64,000 nt of DNA from Rubrivivax sp. (GCA_027491255.1 JAIXWM010000079.1:32907-96906); one strand, 5' to 3'. Shown: positions 48,006 through 59,870, numbered from the stretch's first letter. Translations and numbers: made by a program. Notes: generated by a model from the letters alone, not told the origin.

Positions 48006-48551
48006 ATGAGCAAGGAACAAGACACCCATCCGACGCCCACCCCCGAAGCGCAGGCCGCCGGCCACGCCGGGACCGAGGCTTCAGCCCCCGCGGTCGACGC
48101 GCCGACGCAGATCGCCGAACTCGAGATCCGTCTGGCAGCGATGTCCGACAGCTACCTGCGGGCCAAGGCGGAGGCCGAGAACGTCCGTCGCCGGGCCGAG
48201 GAGGAGACCTCCAAGGCGCGCAAGTTCGCCATCGAGTCCTTCGCCGAGAGCCTGCTGCCGGTACGCGACAGCCTGGAGGCTGCGCTCGCGCTGCCCAATG
48301 CCACGAACGCACAGCTCCTCGAGGGCGTGCAGGCCACGCTGCGCCAGCTCACCCAGTCCCTGGACCGCAACCGGGTGCTGCCGATCGAGCCCCCCGCGGG
48401 CACGCGCTTCGACCCGCACCAGCACCAGGCCATCAGCGTGGTGCCGGCCGATCAGGACGCCAACACCGTCGTCACGGTGCTGCAGAAGGGCTACCTCATC
48501 GCCGACCGTGTGCTGCGGCCCGCCCTCGTCACCGTGGCAGCGCCAAAGTGA
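48006..48551 (+). CDS. grpE: GrpE, nucleotide exchange factor for DnaK
   Basis: A 181-residue GrpE. The acidic, flexible N-terminus (about 1-35) is followed by the long coiled-coil [20 protein letters not shown] and [20 protein letters not shown]. The C-terminal beta domain is near [20 protein letters not shown] and [20 protein letters not shown]. It releases ADP from DnaK. The ATG at 48006 is preceded by an open frame (47943) that is not family-like. dnaK follows after 109 bases. Confidence 0.96.
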   Translation: MSKEQDTHPTPTPEAQAAGHAGTEASAPAVDAPTQIAELEIRLAAMSDSYLRAKAEAENVRRRAEEETSKARKFAIESFAESLLPVRDSLEAALALPNATNAQLLEGVQATLRQLTQSLDRNRVLPIEPPAGTRFDPHQHQAISVVPADQDANTVVTVLQKGYLIADRVLRPALVTVAAPK

Positions 48552-48660
48552 GCACGCCTGACTGACAACCCCGCACAGTCGGGCGGCACGCCGGACTTGA
48601 ATCCCGACCGCCCAACCGCAACTGCGAACACATCCAATTCCTCGCCAGGAGTGACAGAAC

Positions 48661-50625
<1,965 letters not shown>

Positions 50626-50635
50626 TGTCCGGCAC

Positions 50636-50676
50636 GGCCCGCGCGGCGGGCCGGTCCTGCTGCCCGCCGCGGCGGG
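50636..50676 (+). other. GC-rich hairpins between dnaK and dnaJ
   Basis: A perfect hairpin GGCCCGC-gcg-GCGGGCC (50636-50652), followed by the 14-base palindrome CCCGCCGCGGCGGG (50663-50676). No T-run follows, so this is more likely an mRNA processing or attenuation structure that lowers dnaJ relative to dnaK than a full terminator. Function inferred. Confidence 0.45.
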
Positions 50677-50744
50677 GTGGCGCGGGAGCGTCATCCCCCG
50701 CGGCTTCGTCGCATTGAAGATTCCAGAAGAGATCAGCCCCAGCC

Positions 50745-51893
50745 ATGGCCAAGCGTGACTACTACGACGTCCTGGGCGTGCCCAAGAACGCCAGCGAAGA
50801 GGACATCAAGAAGGCCTACCGCAAGCTGGCCATGAAGTTCCACCCTGACCGCAATCAGGGCGAAGGCGCGAAGCAGGCCGAGGAGAAGTTCAAGGAGGGC
50901 AAGGAAGCCTACGAGATGCTCTCCGACGCCCAGAAGCGTGCGGCCTACGACCAGTACGGCCACGCGGGCGTGGACCCCAACATGGGTGGCGGGCGCGGTG
51001 GCGGGCCCGAGGGATTCGGCGGCTTCGCCGAGGCCTTCGGCGACATCTTCGGCGACATCTTCGGTGGCGGCGCGGCGGGCGCGCGACGCGGTGGTGGTGG
51101 CCAGCAGGTCTTCCGAGGCAGCGATCTCAGCTACGCGATGGAGATCACGCTGGAGGAAGCCGCCCACGGCAAGGAGACGCAGATCCGCATCCCGAGCTGG
51201 GAGACCTGCGGCACCTGCAATGGCAGCGGCGCCAAGCCCGGCACCAGCCCCAAGACCTGCGGCACCTGCAACGGCAGCGGCAACGTCCACCTGCGCCAGG
51301 GCTTCTTCAGCATCCAGCAGACCTGCCCGCATTGCCGGGGCAGCGGCCGCATCATCCCCGAGCCCTGCACCACCTGCAGCGGCGCCGGGCGCATCAAGCG
51401 CCAGAAGACCCTGGAAGTCAAGATTCCCGCGGGCATCAACGAGGGGATGCGCATCCGCTCGGCCGGCAACGGCGAGCCCGGCACGAATGGCGGTCCGGCA
51501 GGCGATCTCTACATCGAGATCCGCATCAAGGCGCACGAGATCTTCGAGCGCGACGGTGACGACCTGCACTGCACGGTGCCGATCGGCATGACGACCGCGG
51601 CGCTGGGCGGCTCGATCGAAGTACCGACGCTTGGCGCCAAGGCCGAGATCGAACTGCCCGAGGGCACTCAGCACGGCAAGACCTTCCGTCTGCGCGGCAA
51701 GGGCATCAAGGGCCTGCGCTCGAGCTACCCGGGCGACCTGTACTGCCACATCACGGTGGAGACGCCCGTCAAGCTGACCGAGCCACAGCGCAAGCTGCTG
51801 AAGGAACTCGACGAGTCCTTCCGCCGTGCCGGCGAGCGTCACTCCCCCAATGCGAAGAGCTGGACCGACCGGGTCAAGGACATCTTCAAGTGA
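50745..51893 (+). CDS. dnaJ: Co-chaperone DnaJ (Hsp40)
   Basis: A 382-residue type I DnaJ. The J domain (about 1-70) has the HPD motif in [10 protein letters not shown] Gly/Phe-rich linker follows ([20 protein letters not shown]). The zinc domain has four C-x2-C-x-G-x-G repeats: CGTCNGSG twice, CPHCRGSG and CTTCSGAG (about residues 150-215). The C-terminal peptide-binding domain ends the protein. It delivers substrates to DnaK. Its last eight bases overlap the end of the convergent dppF-like gene. Confidence 0.97.
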   Translation: MAKRDYYDVLGVPKNASEEDIKKAYRKLAMKFHPDRNQGEGAKQAEEKFKEGKEAYEMLSDAQKRAAYDQYGHAGVDPNMGGGRGGGPEGFGGFAEAFGDIFGDIFGGGAAGARRGGGGQQVFRGSDLSYAMEITLEEAAHGKETQIRIPSWETCGTCNGSGAKPGTSPKTCGTCNGSGNVHLRQGFFSIQQTCPHCRGSGRIIPEPCTTCSGAGRIKRQKTLEVKIPAGINEGMRIRSAGNGEPGTNGGPAGDLYIEIRIKAHEIFERDGDDLHCTVPIGMTTAALGGSIEVPTLGAKAEIELPEGTQHGKTFRLRGKGIKGLRSSYPGDLYCHITVETPVKLTEPQRKLLKELDESFRRAGERHSPNAKSWTDRVKDIFK

Positions 51894-52893
51894 TGCCGTT
51901 GAGGTGACAGGCGCTCTGGTGACCCGGGGCGATTTCCTTCAACGGGGGCCGGTGTTGCCGGCAGACGTCGCGGGCCTGCTCGCAACGCGGGTGGAAGTGG
52001 CACCCCGGCGGCGGTTGCAGTGGGGACGGGATTTCTCCCTGGATCGGAATGAAGCGGCGCTTGCGCGCCTCCAGGCTGGGCTCGGCGCGCAGCAGTCCGA
52101 GGGTATAGGGGTGGTTCGGACGGCGGAACAACTCGTCGGCGGGCGCGGACTCCACCACCCGACCCAGGTACATGATGACGACCCGGTCGGACAGGTAGCG
52201 CACGACACCCAGGTCATGGCTGATGAAGAGATAGGTCAGTTGCAGCCGTTCGCGCAGTTGCAGGAACAGCTTGAGGACCTGGGCCTGGATGGAAACGTCC
52301 AGCGCGGCCACCGCCTCGTCGCACACCAGGAACTCCGGTTGCACTGCCAGCGCACGCGCAATCCCGACCCGCGCCCGCTGTCCGCCGGAGAACTGGTGCG
52401 GAAAGCGCATCAGCACGCTGGCGTCGAGCCCCACCTGCTGCAGCAGCGAGGCGACCAGTTCGCGCTGCTGGCGGGCCGGCACCAAGCCGTGCGCGACGGG
52501 CGCCTCGCCGACGATGTCGAGTACCCGCATGCGCGGGTTGATCGACGCGTAAGGGTCCTGGAAGATCATCTGGATGGGCAACACCGGCGTGCCCTCCAGG
52601 CGCGCCTGCGCCCCGCTGTAGTCGGCACCGCGCCAGGAGCGTGATCCGGCACTCAGGGTGTGCAGCCCGGCAACGAGGCGACCGAGCGTGGACTTGCCAC
52701 AGCCGGACTCGCCCACCAAGCCGACGATCTCGCCCTGGCGCACCTGCAGATCCACACCCTCCACGGCGTGTACCGTCTGCTCGCGCAAGCCCGCGCCCAG
52801 CAGGTTGCTCACCCGATCCATCAGGTCCAGCGGCTTGGTGAAGCGCTTGGCGGCGCCGCGAAGTTCGAGCAGCAGCGACGCGTCGGGTGTCAT
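51886..52893 (-). CDS. dppF: Dipeptide/oligopeptide ABC transporter ATPase, DppF type
   Basis: A 335-residue ABC ATPase. Walker A is [19 protein letters not shown] (about residues 58-76), the Q loop is [14 protein letters not shown], the signature is [15 protein letters not shown], Walker B is [14 protein letters not shown], and the H loop is [12 protein letters not shown]. The C-terminal oligopeptide-transporter extension with three Cys ([20 protein letters not shown]) is typical. The ATG overlaps the dppD stop by four bases. It ends the operon, eight bases antisense into dnaJ. With DppD it forms the ATPase pair that drives uptake. Confidence 0.93.
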   Translation of the reverse strand: MTPDASLLLELRGAAKRFTKPLDLMDRVSNLLGAGLREQTVHAVEGVDLQVRQGEIVGLVGESGCGKSTLGRLVAGLHTLSAGSRSWRGADYSGAQARLEGTPVLPIQMIFQDPYASINPRMRVLDIVGEAPVAHGLVPARQQRELVASLLQQVGLDASVLMRFPHQFSGGQRARVGIARALAVQPEFLVCDEAVAALDVSIQAQVLKLFLQLRERLQLTYLFISHDLGVVRYLSDRVVIMYLGRVVESAPADELFRRPNHPYTLGLLRAEPSLEARKRRFIPIQGEIPSPLQPPPGCHFHPRCEQARDVCRQHRPPLKEIAPGHQSACHLNGIT

Positions 52894-53915
52894 GCGGCCT
52901 CCAGCCCGCCGGCCGCGGCTTCGCCCTGCTCGACCGGGCGGTGGCAGCGCACTTCGCCCTCGCCCAAGACGCGCAGTGCGGGCATCTGGGCGCAGTCCGG
53001 GCCCGCGCGGTCACAGCGCGGCGCGAATGCGCAGCCCTGCGGCAGGCGAGCCAGCGACGGCGGTTGCCCACCGATCTGGTTCAGGACCTGTCCGCGGGCG
53101 TGACGCGCCGGCGCCGATGCGAGCAGCGCCCGGGTGTAGGGGTGTCGGGGCCGGGTCAACACGTCGCTGGTCGTCCCCAGTTCGACCACCCTGCCCGCAT
53201 ACATCACGCACATCCGGTCGGCCAGGCCGGCCACGACAGACAAGTCGTGGGTGATCCACAGCAGTGCCGTGCCCGTCGCCTCGCACAGCGCCTGCATCTC
53301 GTGCAGGATCTGGCTCTGGATCGTCACATCCAGCGCGGTCGTCGGCTCGTCGCAGATGATCAGGTCTGGCTCGTTCAGCAAGGCGATGGCTATGGCCACG
53401 CGCTGGCGCATCCCGCCGGAGAACTGATGCGGGTAGTTGCGCAGCCTTTCCTCGGCCGAGGCGATGCCCACGCGCTCGAGCGCCTCGCGACACAGCACCC
53501 GGGCCTGCTCGCGCGGCATCTGCCGGTGCGCGAGGATCGCCTCGATCATCTGCGTGTCGATGCGCAGGACCGGATTGAGCGTCATCATCGGGTCCTGGAA
53601 GATCATGGCCACCCGGTTGCCACGCACGCGGCGCAAGGTCTCCTCATCCGCGCCGACGAGTTCCTGTCCGCGCAGACGCACGCTGCCCGCCACGATGCGC
53701 GCGGGGGGATCCACCAGCCCGATGATGGAGTAGGCCGTCATCGACTTGCCACAGCCGGACTCGCCCACCAGGCCCAGCACCTCACCGCTGCGCAAGCTCA
53801 GGCACACGTCGTCGACCGGTCGCACCACCCCCTGGCGCGTGCCGATCTCGGTCGTCAGGCCGCGCACCTCCAGCACGGTCGCACGGTCGGTCGGGGGCGG
53901 TGTGGTCCGGTCCAT
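52890..53915 (-). CDS. dppD: Dipeptide/oligopeptide ABC transporter ATPase, DppD type
   Basis: A 341-residue ABC ATPase. Walker A is [19 protein letters not shown] (about residues 54-72), the signature FSGGMRQRVAIAIAL, Walker B LIICDEPTTALDVT, and the H loop WITHDLSVVAGLA. The C-terminal region GCAFAPRCDRAGPDCAQMPA is the Cys-containing extension, which can hold an Fe-S cluster in this family. The ATG at 53915 lies two bases after the dppC stop; a TTG two codons earlier is in frame. It pairs with the next gene. Confidence 0.92.
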   Translation of the reverse strand: MDRTTPPPTDRATVLEVRGLTTEIGTRQGVVRPVDDVCLSLRSGEVLGLVGESGCGKSMTAYSIIGLVDPPARIVAGSVRLRGQELVGADEETLRRVRGNRVAMIFQDPMMTLNPVLRIDTQMIEAILAHRQMPREQARVLCREALERVGIASAEERLRNYPHQFSGGMRQRVAIAIALLNEPDLIICDEPTTALDVTIQSQILHEMQALCEATGTALLWITHDLSVVAGLADRMCVMYAGRVVELGTTSDVLTRPRHPYTRALLASAPARHARGQVLNQIGGQPPSLARLPQGCAFAPRCDRAGPDCAQMPALRVLGEGEVRCHRPVEQGEAAAGGLEAA

Positions 53916-53917
53916 CT

Positions 53918-54868
53918 TCAATGGGTCTGCAGGCGCGGGTTGAGCACGTCACGCAGGTGGTCGGCCACGAGATTGATGCAGACGATCAGCACCAGCAGTG
54001 CCACGCCCGGGAAGACGCTGATCCAGTACTTGCCCGACATCAGGTACTGAGAGCCATTGGCGATCAGCAGCCCGAGCGAGGGCTCCGTGGGCGGCAGGCC
54101 CAGCCCCAGGAAGGACAGCGTGGCCTCGAGGCTGATCGCCGCGGCCACCTGCATCGCGCAGATGATGGTCAGCGGCGGGATGCAGTTGGGCAGCAGGTGG
54201 CCGAAGGTGATGCGCACGGCGGACAGCCTCAGCCCTCTGGCCGCCTCGATGTACTCCTTGCCGAGTTCGACCAGCGCCGTGCTGCGGGCCGTGCGCGCGT
54301 AGTAGGCCCATTGCACCGCCACGAGCGCGATGATGATCTTGCCCAGGCCCGGTCCGGTCAGCGCCAGCAATATCAGTGCGATGAGTATGGGCGGAAAGGA
54401 CAACTGGATGTCGGCCAGGCGCATGATGAGGACCTGTATGCGGCCACCGGCATATGCGGCCGTCAGGCCCAGGCTCAGGCCGATGGCCAGCGCCAGCAGC
54501 GTGCTGCTGACGCCCACCGCCAGCGAAGTGCGCAAACCATAGAGGATGGCCGACAGCATGTCGCGCCCCTGCTCGTCCGAGCCGAGCCAGAAGGTCATCT
54601 TGCCGTCGCCGGACTTCTCGCCCGGGGCCAGACGCGAGTCGAGCACGTCCAGCACGGCCAGGTCGTAAGGGTTTTGCGGCGAGATCCACGGGCACAGCAG
54701 TGCCGCCGCCAGTACCGCGCCGAGCACGGCCAGCGCGACGACCGCCGTGGTGTTGCTGCGATAGGCCTGGACGAAGCGCTGCAGCGGTGTCTCGAGCCGC
54801 GCGTGGTCGTCATCGCCGGCGCCGGCAGGCGCTGCGGTGCGCGGGGTGTCTGCAGACTCGGCGCTCAC
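53918..54868 (-). CDS. dppC: Dipeptide/oligopeptide ABC transporter permease, DppC type
   Basis: A 316-residue permease with about six membrane segments. The N-terminal hydrophilic part is followed by AVVALAVLGAVLAAALLCPW. The conserved FWLGSDEQGRDMLSAILYG and the EAA loop (EYIEAARGLRLSAVRITFGH) that contacts the ATPase are clear. The start is GTG at 54868, four bases after the dppB stop. It forms the translocation channel with DppB for peptides delivered by the binding protein. Confidence 0.93.
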   Translation of the reverse strand: MSAESADTPRTAAPAGAGDDDHARLETPLQRFVQAYRSNTTAVVALAVLGAVLAAALLCPWISPQNPYDLAVLDVLDSRLAPGEKSGDGKMTFWLGSDEQGRDMLSAILYGLRTSLAVGVSSTLLALAIGLSLGLTAAYAGGRIQVLIMRLADIQLSFPPILIALILLALTGPGLGKIIIALVAVQWAYYARTARSTALVELGKEYIEAARGLRLSAVRITFGHLLPNCIPPLTIICAMQVAAAISLEATLSFLGLGLPPTEPSLGLLIANGSQYLMSGKYWISVFPGVALLVLIVCINLVADHLRDVLNPRLQTH

Positions 54869-54872
54869 CGCT

Positions 54873-55850
54873 TCAGCCCTTCAGATCGGCCAGGCGCACG
54901 CGCGGGTCGAGGGTCGAGTACAGGAGATCCACGGCGAGGTTGATCACCACGAAGATCGTGACGGTCAGCATCAGGTAGGCGACGATGACCGGACGGTCGA
55001 GGACGCGGATGGAATCGATGATGAGCTTGCCCATGCCGGGCCAGGCGTAGATGGTCTCGGTCACGATCGCAAAGGCGATCAAGGCGCCGAACTGCAGTGC
55101 GATCACCGTCAGCACGGGGATCAGGATGTTCTTCATGACATGCACGCCGATGATGCGCGGCCGCCGCAGGCCCTTGGCGCGCGCAAACTTCACATAGTCC
55201 TGCAGCAAGGCCTCCTGGGCGCCGGAGCGCGTGAGGCGGATCACCAGCGCGGTGTTGAACAGCGCCAGGTTGCAGGCCGGCAGCAGCAGGTGCCGCAGCC
55301 CGTCCCAGGTGACGATGCTCAGCGGCACGCCGAACACCGACTGCGTGGCGCCGCGCCCGCTTGAGGGCAGCCAACCGAGCCCCACCGAAAACAGCATGAT
55401 CAGCATCAGGCCGACCCAGAAGGTCGGCAGGGAGAAGCCGAGGATGGACAGACCCATGATGGTCTTGCCGATCCAGCGGTCCCGGTGCAGGGCGGCCCAG
55501 ACACCCAAGGGCACCCCCACGGTGACCGACAGCACCAGCGCGCTGATGGCAAGTTCCAGCGTGGCGGGCAGGCGCTCGAGGATCAGGGTGACGGCGGGAG
55601 TGGCATAGGCGAAGGACCGGCCGAGATCGCCTGACAGCGCCTGGCCGAGGAAGCGGATGTACTGGGTCCACAAGGGTTGGTCCAAGCCGAGCGCGGCGAT
55701 CGCTGCCGCCCTTTCCGCCTGCGTCGTCTCCGGGCTGATGAAGATGTCCACCGGGTTGCCGATGGCGTAGACACCGACGAAGACCAGCAGCGACATCACG
55801 AACAGAACCACGAGGCTCTGCCAGATGCGCCCGACGACGAAGCGCAGCAT
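54873..55850 (-). CDS. dppB: Dipeptide/oligopeptide ABC transporter permease, DppB type
   Basis: A 325-residue permease with about six membrane segments, starting MLRFVVGRIWQSLVVLFVMS. The EAA loop is YVKFARAKGLRRPRIIGVHV and the conserved GDLGRSFAYATPAV lies in the N-terminal half. It pairs with DppC. The upstream DUF2817 hydrolase gene ends 19 bases before the start; GGAG gives a ribosome site. It lies in the middle of the operon. Confidence 0.93.
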   Translation of the reverse strand: MLRFVVGRIWQSLVVLFVMSLLVFVGVYAIGNPVDIFISPETTQAERAAAIAALGLDQPLWTQYIRFLGQALSGDLGRSFAYATPAVTLILERLPATLELAISALVLSVTVGVPLGVWAALHRDRWIGKTIMGLSILGFSLPTFWVGLMLIMLFSVGLGWLPSSGRGATQSVFGVPLSIVTWDGLRHLLLPACNLALFNTALVIRLTRSGAQEALLQDYVKFARAKGLRRPRIIGVHVMKNILIPVLTVIALQFGALIAFAIVTETIYAWPGMGKLIIDSIRVLDRPVIVAYLMLTVTIFVVINLAVDLLYSTLDPRVRLADLKG

Positions 55851-55869
55851 GGGCGAGGAACTCCGGCGC

Positions 55870-56976
55870 TCAGCGTGCTGCAGGCTGCCAGCGCGCGAGC
55901 CCGTGCAGGGCCTCGGCCAGCATCGAGTGCGACTGGTAGACCTGCATCACCCGCCACTGGGGGCTGGCAGGATAGAAGCGCTCGCGCATCTGCGCCCGCA
56001 GGGCCAGGCCCTGGGGCGATTGCGGGTCGCCATGCTGGAACAGCCAGTTCTCGGCGCGGACCTCGTCGTGGCCGCCCCCCTTTGTGCGCAACTCGACCAG
56101 GCACAGCGTCAGCGCCTGACCTGGCAGGATCTGCGGCAGGGCGTAGAAGAGGTTGCCCGGTGTCTCCGACTGCGCGTTCTTGCCATGGGCCGCCTTGTCA
56201 TCGGCGATCACGGTGACATGGGCGAACCAGTCCCGCGTGCGGGCCCGCGCATGCTCGTCGTCGATGAACAGGTCGCAGAAGCCGAGCACGCCGCCGCCGG
56301 TGTGGTAGTCGATGATCGCCACATGCTCACGCCCGGCGCCATGGAGCGCGACGAGATCCCGGAACAGGCGGTTCGACCAGGTGGGCTCGCTGCCGCCGTA
56401 GAAGACACCCTTCGGGTTGATGTACTGCCCGCCGTGGATGGCCTTGCACATCACGTCGTGTCGCGGCAGGCCGAGAAAGCCGGCGATGGCCGCGTTGTGT
56501 GCCGACAGCGCAGGCTCCTCCCAGTGGGTCGGGTCGATGTGCTCACGCAGCGCGGCGTAGTCGTCATTGAGCGGATGCGCCCGCGTGTGATCGACGAAGT
56601 TGCGGTTCAGGTCGACGTTGTCCTCGTTGACCCGCCGCCCCCAGGCGAACCCGTGCGGGTTGATGGCGTGGATGAACAGGATCGCCGTGTCCTGCACCGC
56701 GATCCGATCGAACCAGCGCTCGCGCAGCCACGCCACGTGACAACCCGAGCCAGCGTAGCCCTCGATGCCGTGCGTGCCCGACACGAGGACCAGCAGACGC
56801 CTGGCATCGCGGGGGCCCTGCCAGGCGACGTCGGTGATGCAGTCCTCGCCAGAAGGGCCCTTGTTCGGATTCTGGTGACTGGACAGCAGGACCGCGCCTG
56901 CGTCCTGCACCGCGTCGAGGAACTTCTGGCGGGCCTCGGCGTAGGTCTGGGCGAAACAGTCGGCGACGCGGTTCAT
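55870..56976 (-). CDS. DUF2817 M14-like metallohydrolase
   Basis: A 368-residue protein of the DUF2817 family, related to M14 carboxypeptidases. The zinc site is suggested by SGTHGIEGYAGSG (His and Glu, near residues 68-80), and the later His is in IIDYHTGGGVLG. INPHGFAWGRRVNEDNVDLN is the diagnostic block. No signal peptide is visible, so it should act in the cytoplasm, probably trimming peptides or amide-linked compounds brought in by the transporter. The ATG at 56976 has a GAGGAG site ten bases upstream. It lies between the binding-protein gene and dppB. Confidence 0.85.
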   Translation of the reverse strand: MNRVADCFAQTYAEARQKFLDAVQDAGAVLLSSHQNPNKGPSGEDCITDVAWQGPRDARRLLVLVSGTHGIEGYAGSGCHVAWLRERWFDRIAVQDTAILFIHAINPHGFAWGRRVNEDNVDLNRNFVDHTRAHPLNDDYAALREHIDPTHWEEPALSAHNAAIAGFLGLPRHDVMCKAIHGGQYINPKGVFYGGSEPTWSNRLFRDLVALHGAGREHVAIIDYHTGGGVLGFCDLFIDDEHARARTRDWFAHVTVIADDKAAHGKNAQSETPGNLFYALPQILPGQALTLCLVELRTKGGGHDEVRAENWLFQHGDPQSPQGLALRAQMRERFYPASPQWRVMQVYQSHSMLAEALHGLARWQPAAR

Positions 56977-56989
56977 CGACGCCGGCTCC

Positions 56990-58567
56990 TCACTGAGGCT
57001 TGAACAGCTGGGCGAAGGTCCGCTCATCGCGCCGGCCGGCATACGAGATGCCCTTTCTGACCCCCCATGCCGACACCTGGAAGTACAGCGGGATCAGGGC
57101 GACGTCCTCGCTGACGATGGTGGCCGCCTCCTGCAGAAGCTTGTCGCGGGCGGTGTCGTCCATGGTGCTCAGCGCCTTGGCGAGCAAGGCGTCAAGCTTG
57201 GGGTTGCAGTATTTCGACCAGTTCACCACGCCCAGCCCCTTGGCCGCGTTCTCGCAGGCGACCAGACCGCGCAGTCCCGACGAAGCCTCGACCCCGCCCC
57301 AGCCGATGAAGCTGACCGAGAACTCGAACTTGCCCCCGCGCGGGGCGTAGACCGCCATCGGCAGCGACTGCACCTTGGACTCCACGCCCACCCGCGTGAA
57401 CATCTGCGCGATCGCCTGCGTGACCTTCTCGTCGTTGACGAACCGGTTGTTGGGCCCGTGCACGGTCAGACCGAAACCGTTCGGGTAGCCGGCCTCCGCC
57501 AGCAGCTTCTTCGCGCCCTCCGGATCGAACCGGGCGGTCTTCAGGGCGGGGTTGTGGCCGGACATGCCCTGCGGCACCAGGGCCTCGCTGGGCTCGGCCA
57601 GGCCCTCCATCACGCGGTCGCGCAGCGCATCCCGGTTGATGGCCATCGACAGCGCCCGCCGCACCCGCACATCCTGCAGCGGGTTCTTGGCCAGCGGATT
57701 GCCGGCCTTGTCCGTGACGAAAGGCGACTTCTCTCGCCAGTCGGCGAACAAGAACATGATCCGCGCAGAGGTCTTGGTGAGGACCTGGAAGTTCGGGTCG
57801 CCACGCAGCCGGGCGAGGTCCGGCGTCGGGATGTTCTCGATCGCCTGCACGTCGCCCGCCAGCAAGGCGGCCAGCCGCGTGGAAGCATTCGGGATGAAGC
57901 GGATCGTGACGGTGGCCCAGTGCGACTTGTCGTCACCGTTGTAGTGCTCGTTGCGGGCCAGTTCGATCCGGTCGTCCCGCAGGTAGCGCACGAAGCGGTA
58001 CGGGCCGGAGCCGACCATGCCCTTGCCGGCGTTGAAGTCCTCGGTGGACAGGCCGTCGGAGGCCTTCTTGCTGACGATGAAGACCGAGCTCAGGTCATAG
58101 GCCAGCAGCGGCACCGGCTCTCGTGTGACGAGACGCACGGTGCCGGCATCGACAGCCGTCAGGCTGGCAAAGGAGCGGGTGTAGGTGGTGAACGGAGCGG
58201 GACTGTTCTTGACCGTCGCCGGCCGGTTCAGGGAGTAGATGACATCCTCGGCCGTCACCGGCGAGCCGTCGCTGAACTTGGCGCCGCGGCGGATCTTGAA
58301 TTCCCAGGTCGTGTCGTTGACCTGCTTCCACGACTCCGCCAGACCAGGCTGGATGCGGCTGTTGGGATCCAGGTCGATGAGGGCCTCGAAGAGATGCGCC
58401 GAGATGTTGGTGTTGGGCACCAGGTTCTGGAAATGCGGGTCGATCGAACTCGGCGGGCTGCTCATCGCGAGCTTGAGGTCCTGCGCCCACGCCGACCCCA
58501 TGCCCTGCAGCAGCACCGCCACGGCCCCTGCCGTGAACATCTTCCCGAGAGCCAGCCGTCGCTTCAT
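56990..58567 (-). CDS. dppA: Periplasmic peptide-binding protein (SBP family 5, DppA-like)
   Basis: A 525-residue binding protein. The signal peptide is about residues 1-28 (MKRRLALGKMFTAGAVAVLL, cleavage after AWA). Family blocks are SSIDPHFQNLVPNTNISAHL, LAESWKQVNDTTWEFKIRRG and FSDGSPVTAEDVIYSL. It captures peptides or similar compounds for DppBCDF. The ATG at 58567 has a GAGGAGA site; the open frame extends upstream without homology. It is second in the operon, after the M20 hydrolase gene, 32 bases apart. Confidence 0.93.
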   Translation of the reverse strand: MKRRLALGKMFTAGAVAVLLQGMGSAWAQDLKLAMSSPPSSIDPHFQNLVPNTNISAHLFEALIDLDPNSRIQPGLAESWKQVNDTTWEFKIRRGAKFSDGSPVTAEDVIYSLNRPATVKNSPAPFTTYTRSFASLTAVDAGTVRLVTREPVPLLAYDLSSVFIVSKKASDGLSTEDFNAGKGMVGSGPYRFVRYLRDDRIELARNEHYNGDDKSHWATVTIRFIPNASTRLAALLAGDVQAIENIPTPDLARLRGDPNFQVLTKTSARIMFLFADWREKSPFVTDKAGNPLAKNPLQDVRVRRALSMAINRDALRDRVMEGLAEPSEALVPQGMSGHNPALKTARFDPEGAKKLLAEAGYPNGFGLTVHGPNNRFVNDEKVTQAIAQMFTRVGVESKVQSLPMAVYAPRGGKFEFSVSFIGWGGVEASSGLRGLVACENAAKGLGVVNWSKYCNPKLDALLAKALSTMDDTARDKLLQEAATIVSEDVALIPLYFQVSAWGVRKGISYAGRRDERTFAQLFKPQ

Positions 58568-58599
58568 CTTCGTCTCCTCACGAATGAATGGTTTCACAC

Positions 58600-59769
58600 T
58601 CACACTGCAGTGGGCCGCCGGCATCGCTCGACCAGCCCGGCCACGAACTCTTCGCACAGGCGCAGCTGCGACAACTCCACGTACTCGTCAGCCCGGTGGG
58701 CTTGCTCGATGTCCCCCGGACCGCACAGCACGGCTGGGATGCCGGCGCGCTGGAAAAAGCCCGCCTCGGTGCCGAAAGCGACGGCCCCCAGGGGACGACC
58801 ACGGCTGAGGGCCTGCGTGATCCGGGTCACTTCGTGCGTCTCGGCGGCGTTCAGGGCGGGGATGTCGCCGGTGCACTCGAACTCGAACCCCGCCTGCGGG
58901 GACACGCGCTTCATCTGCGGCTCGAGGTGCTCGCGGGCATGGGCCTGGATCAGGTCGATCAGCTTGCCGGCCGGCATGCCGGGGAGATAGCGATAGTCGA
59001 AGTAGAACTCGCACGACGCCGGCACGATGTTGCGCCCGTTGCCGCCCTCGATCGTGTTGGTCGAAATCGTCGTGAAGGGCACCGGGTAGCGCTCGTCGCG
59101 CGGCCCGTGGCCCTGCTCGCGCAAGGACAGTTCCTGGATGAAGGCGATCAGGCGCGCGGCGTACTCGATCGCATTCACACCCTGCGGCGTGAGCGAGGAA
59201 TGTGCTGCGTGGCCATGGACGCGGCAGCGGTAGACCCGACCGCCCTTGTGGGCCGTCACGACCTGCATGCGCGTGGGCTCCCCGACCACGCACGCATCGG
59301 GACGCACACCGTGCGCATGCAGGGCGCTCATCAGGCCTGGCACACCCAGGCAGCCCGACTCCTCGTCGTAGGTCAGGGCAACATGGACGGGAACCGCCAG
59401 GTTCGCTGCAGACCAATGCTCGGCCTGCGCCATGACGACGGCGATGAAGCCCTTCATGTCGCAGGCGCCACGGCCGTAGACACGACCGTCGCGGATCTCG
59501 GCGCGGAAGGGGTCGCTGCTCCAAGGCTGCCCATCGACGCTCACCACATCCGAATGGCCCGAGAACACCCAGCCGCCCGGGCCCTCGCCCAAGGTGGCGA
59601 ACAGGTTGGCGCGCGTGCGGTCGTCGTTGAAGTCCCGGATCACGCGCGCGCCCAGGCGCTGCAGGCGTGCCTCGGCCCAATCGATCAGGTGGAGGTTCGA
59701 CCGGCGCGTGACGGTCTCGAACGCGATCAGCTCGCTGAGGATCTGCAGTGTCGAAGTCGAGGGGGTCAT
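58600..59769 (-). CDS. M20-family amidohydrolase, ArgE/acetylornithine deacetylase-like
   Basis: A 389-residue zinc hydrolase of the ArgE/DapE type. Metal and catalytic residues are seen in SGHSDVVSVDG (His, Asp, about residues 70-80), GRGACDMKGFIAV (Asp) and YDEESGCLGV (the Glu pair), with a late His in QAHRADEYV. It resembles acetylornithine deacetylase, but in this operon a role in deacylating an imported amide or peptide is more likely than arginine synthesis. ATG at 59769 chosen; a GTG three codons earlier is possible. It is the first gene of the operon, divergent from the Crp/Fnr regulator. Confidence 0.88.
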   Translation of the reverse strand: MTPSTSTLQILSELIAFETVTRRSNLHLIDWAEARLQRLGARVIRDFNDDRTRANLFATLGEGPGGWVFSGHSDVVSVDGQPWSSDPFRAEIRDGRVYGRGACDMKGFIAVVMAQAEHWSAANLAVPVHVALTYDEESGCLGVPGLMSALHAHGVRPDACVVGEPTRMQVVTAHKGGRVYRCRVHGHAAHSSLTPQGVNAIEYAARLIAFIQELSLREQGHGPRDERYPVPFTTISTNTIEGGNGRNIVPASCEFYFDYRYLPGMPAGKLIDLIQAHAREHLEPQMKRVSPQAGFEFECTGDIPALNAAETHEVTRITQALSRGRPLGAVAFGTEAGFFQRAGIPAVLCGPGDIEQAHRADEYVELSQLRLCEEFVAGLVERCRRPTAV

Positions 59770-59870
59770 GTCGGGCACCGCGCAATCCTAGCCGCCAGCG
59801 GCAGCGCTCCGATGTCATCTGCTTTATACGAGGCGAGCCCCCGGACCGGTGAAAACCCTAGAATTTCTCC

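Noticed and set aside
48596..48601. A second sigma32 promoter right before dnaK
   Set aside because: CTTGAA is present but no CCCCAT-like -10 lies at 13-17 bases; not enough to call it.
58600..59769. A dedicated arginine-biosynthesis argE gene
   Set aside because: Its place as first gene of a peptide-uptake operon speaks for a catabolic hydrolase; sequence alone does not separate the two, so no argE symbol is given.
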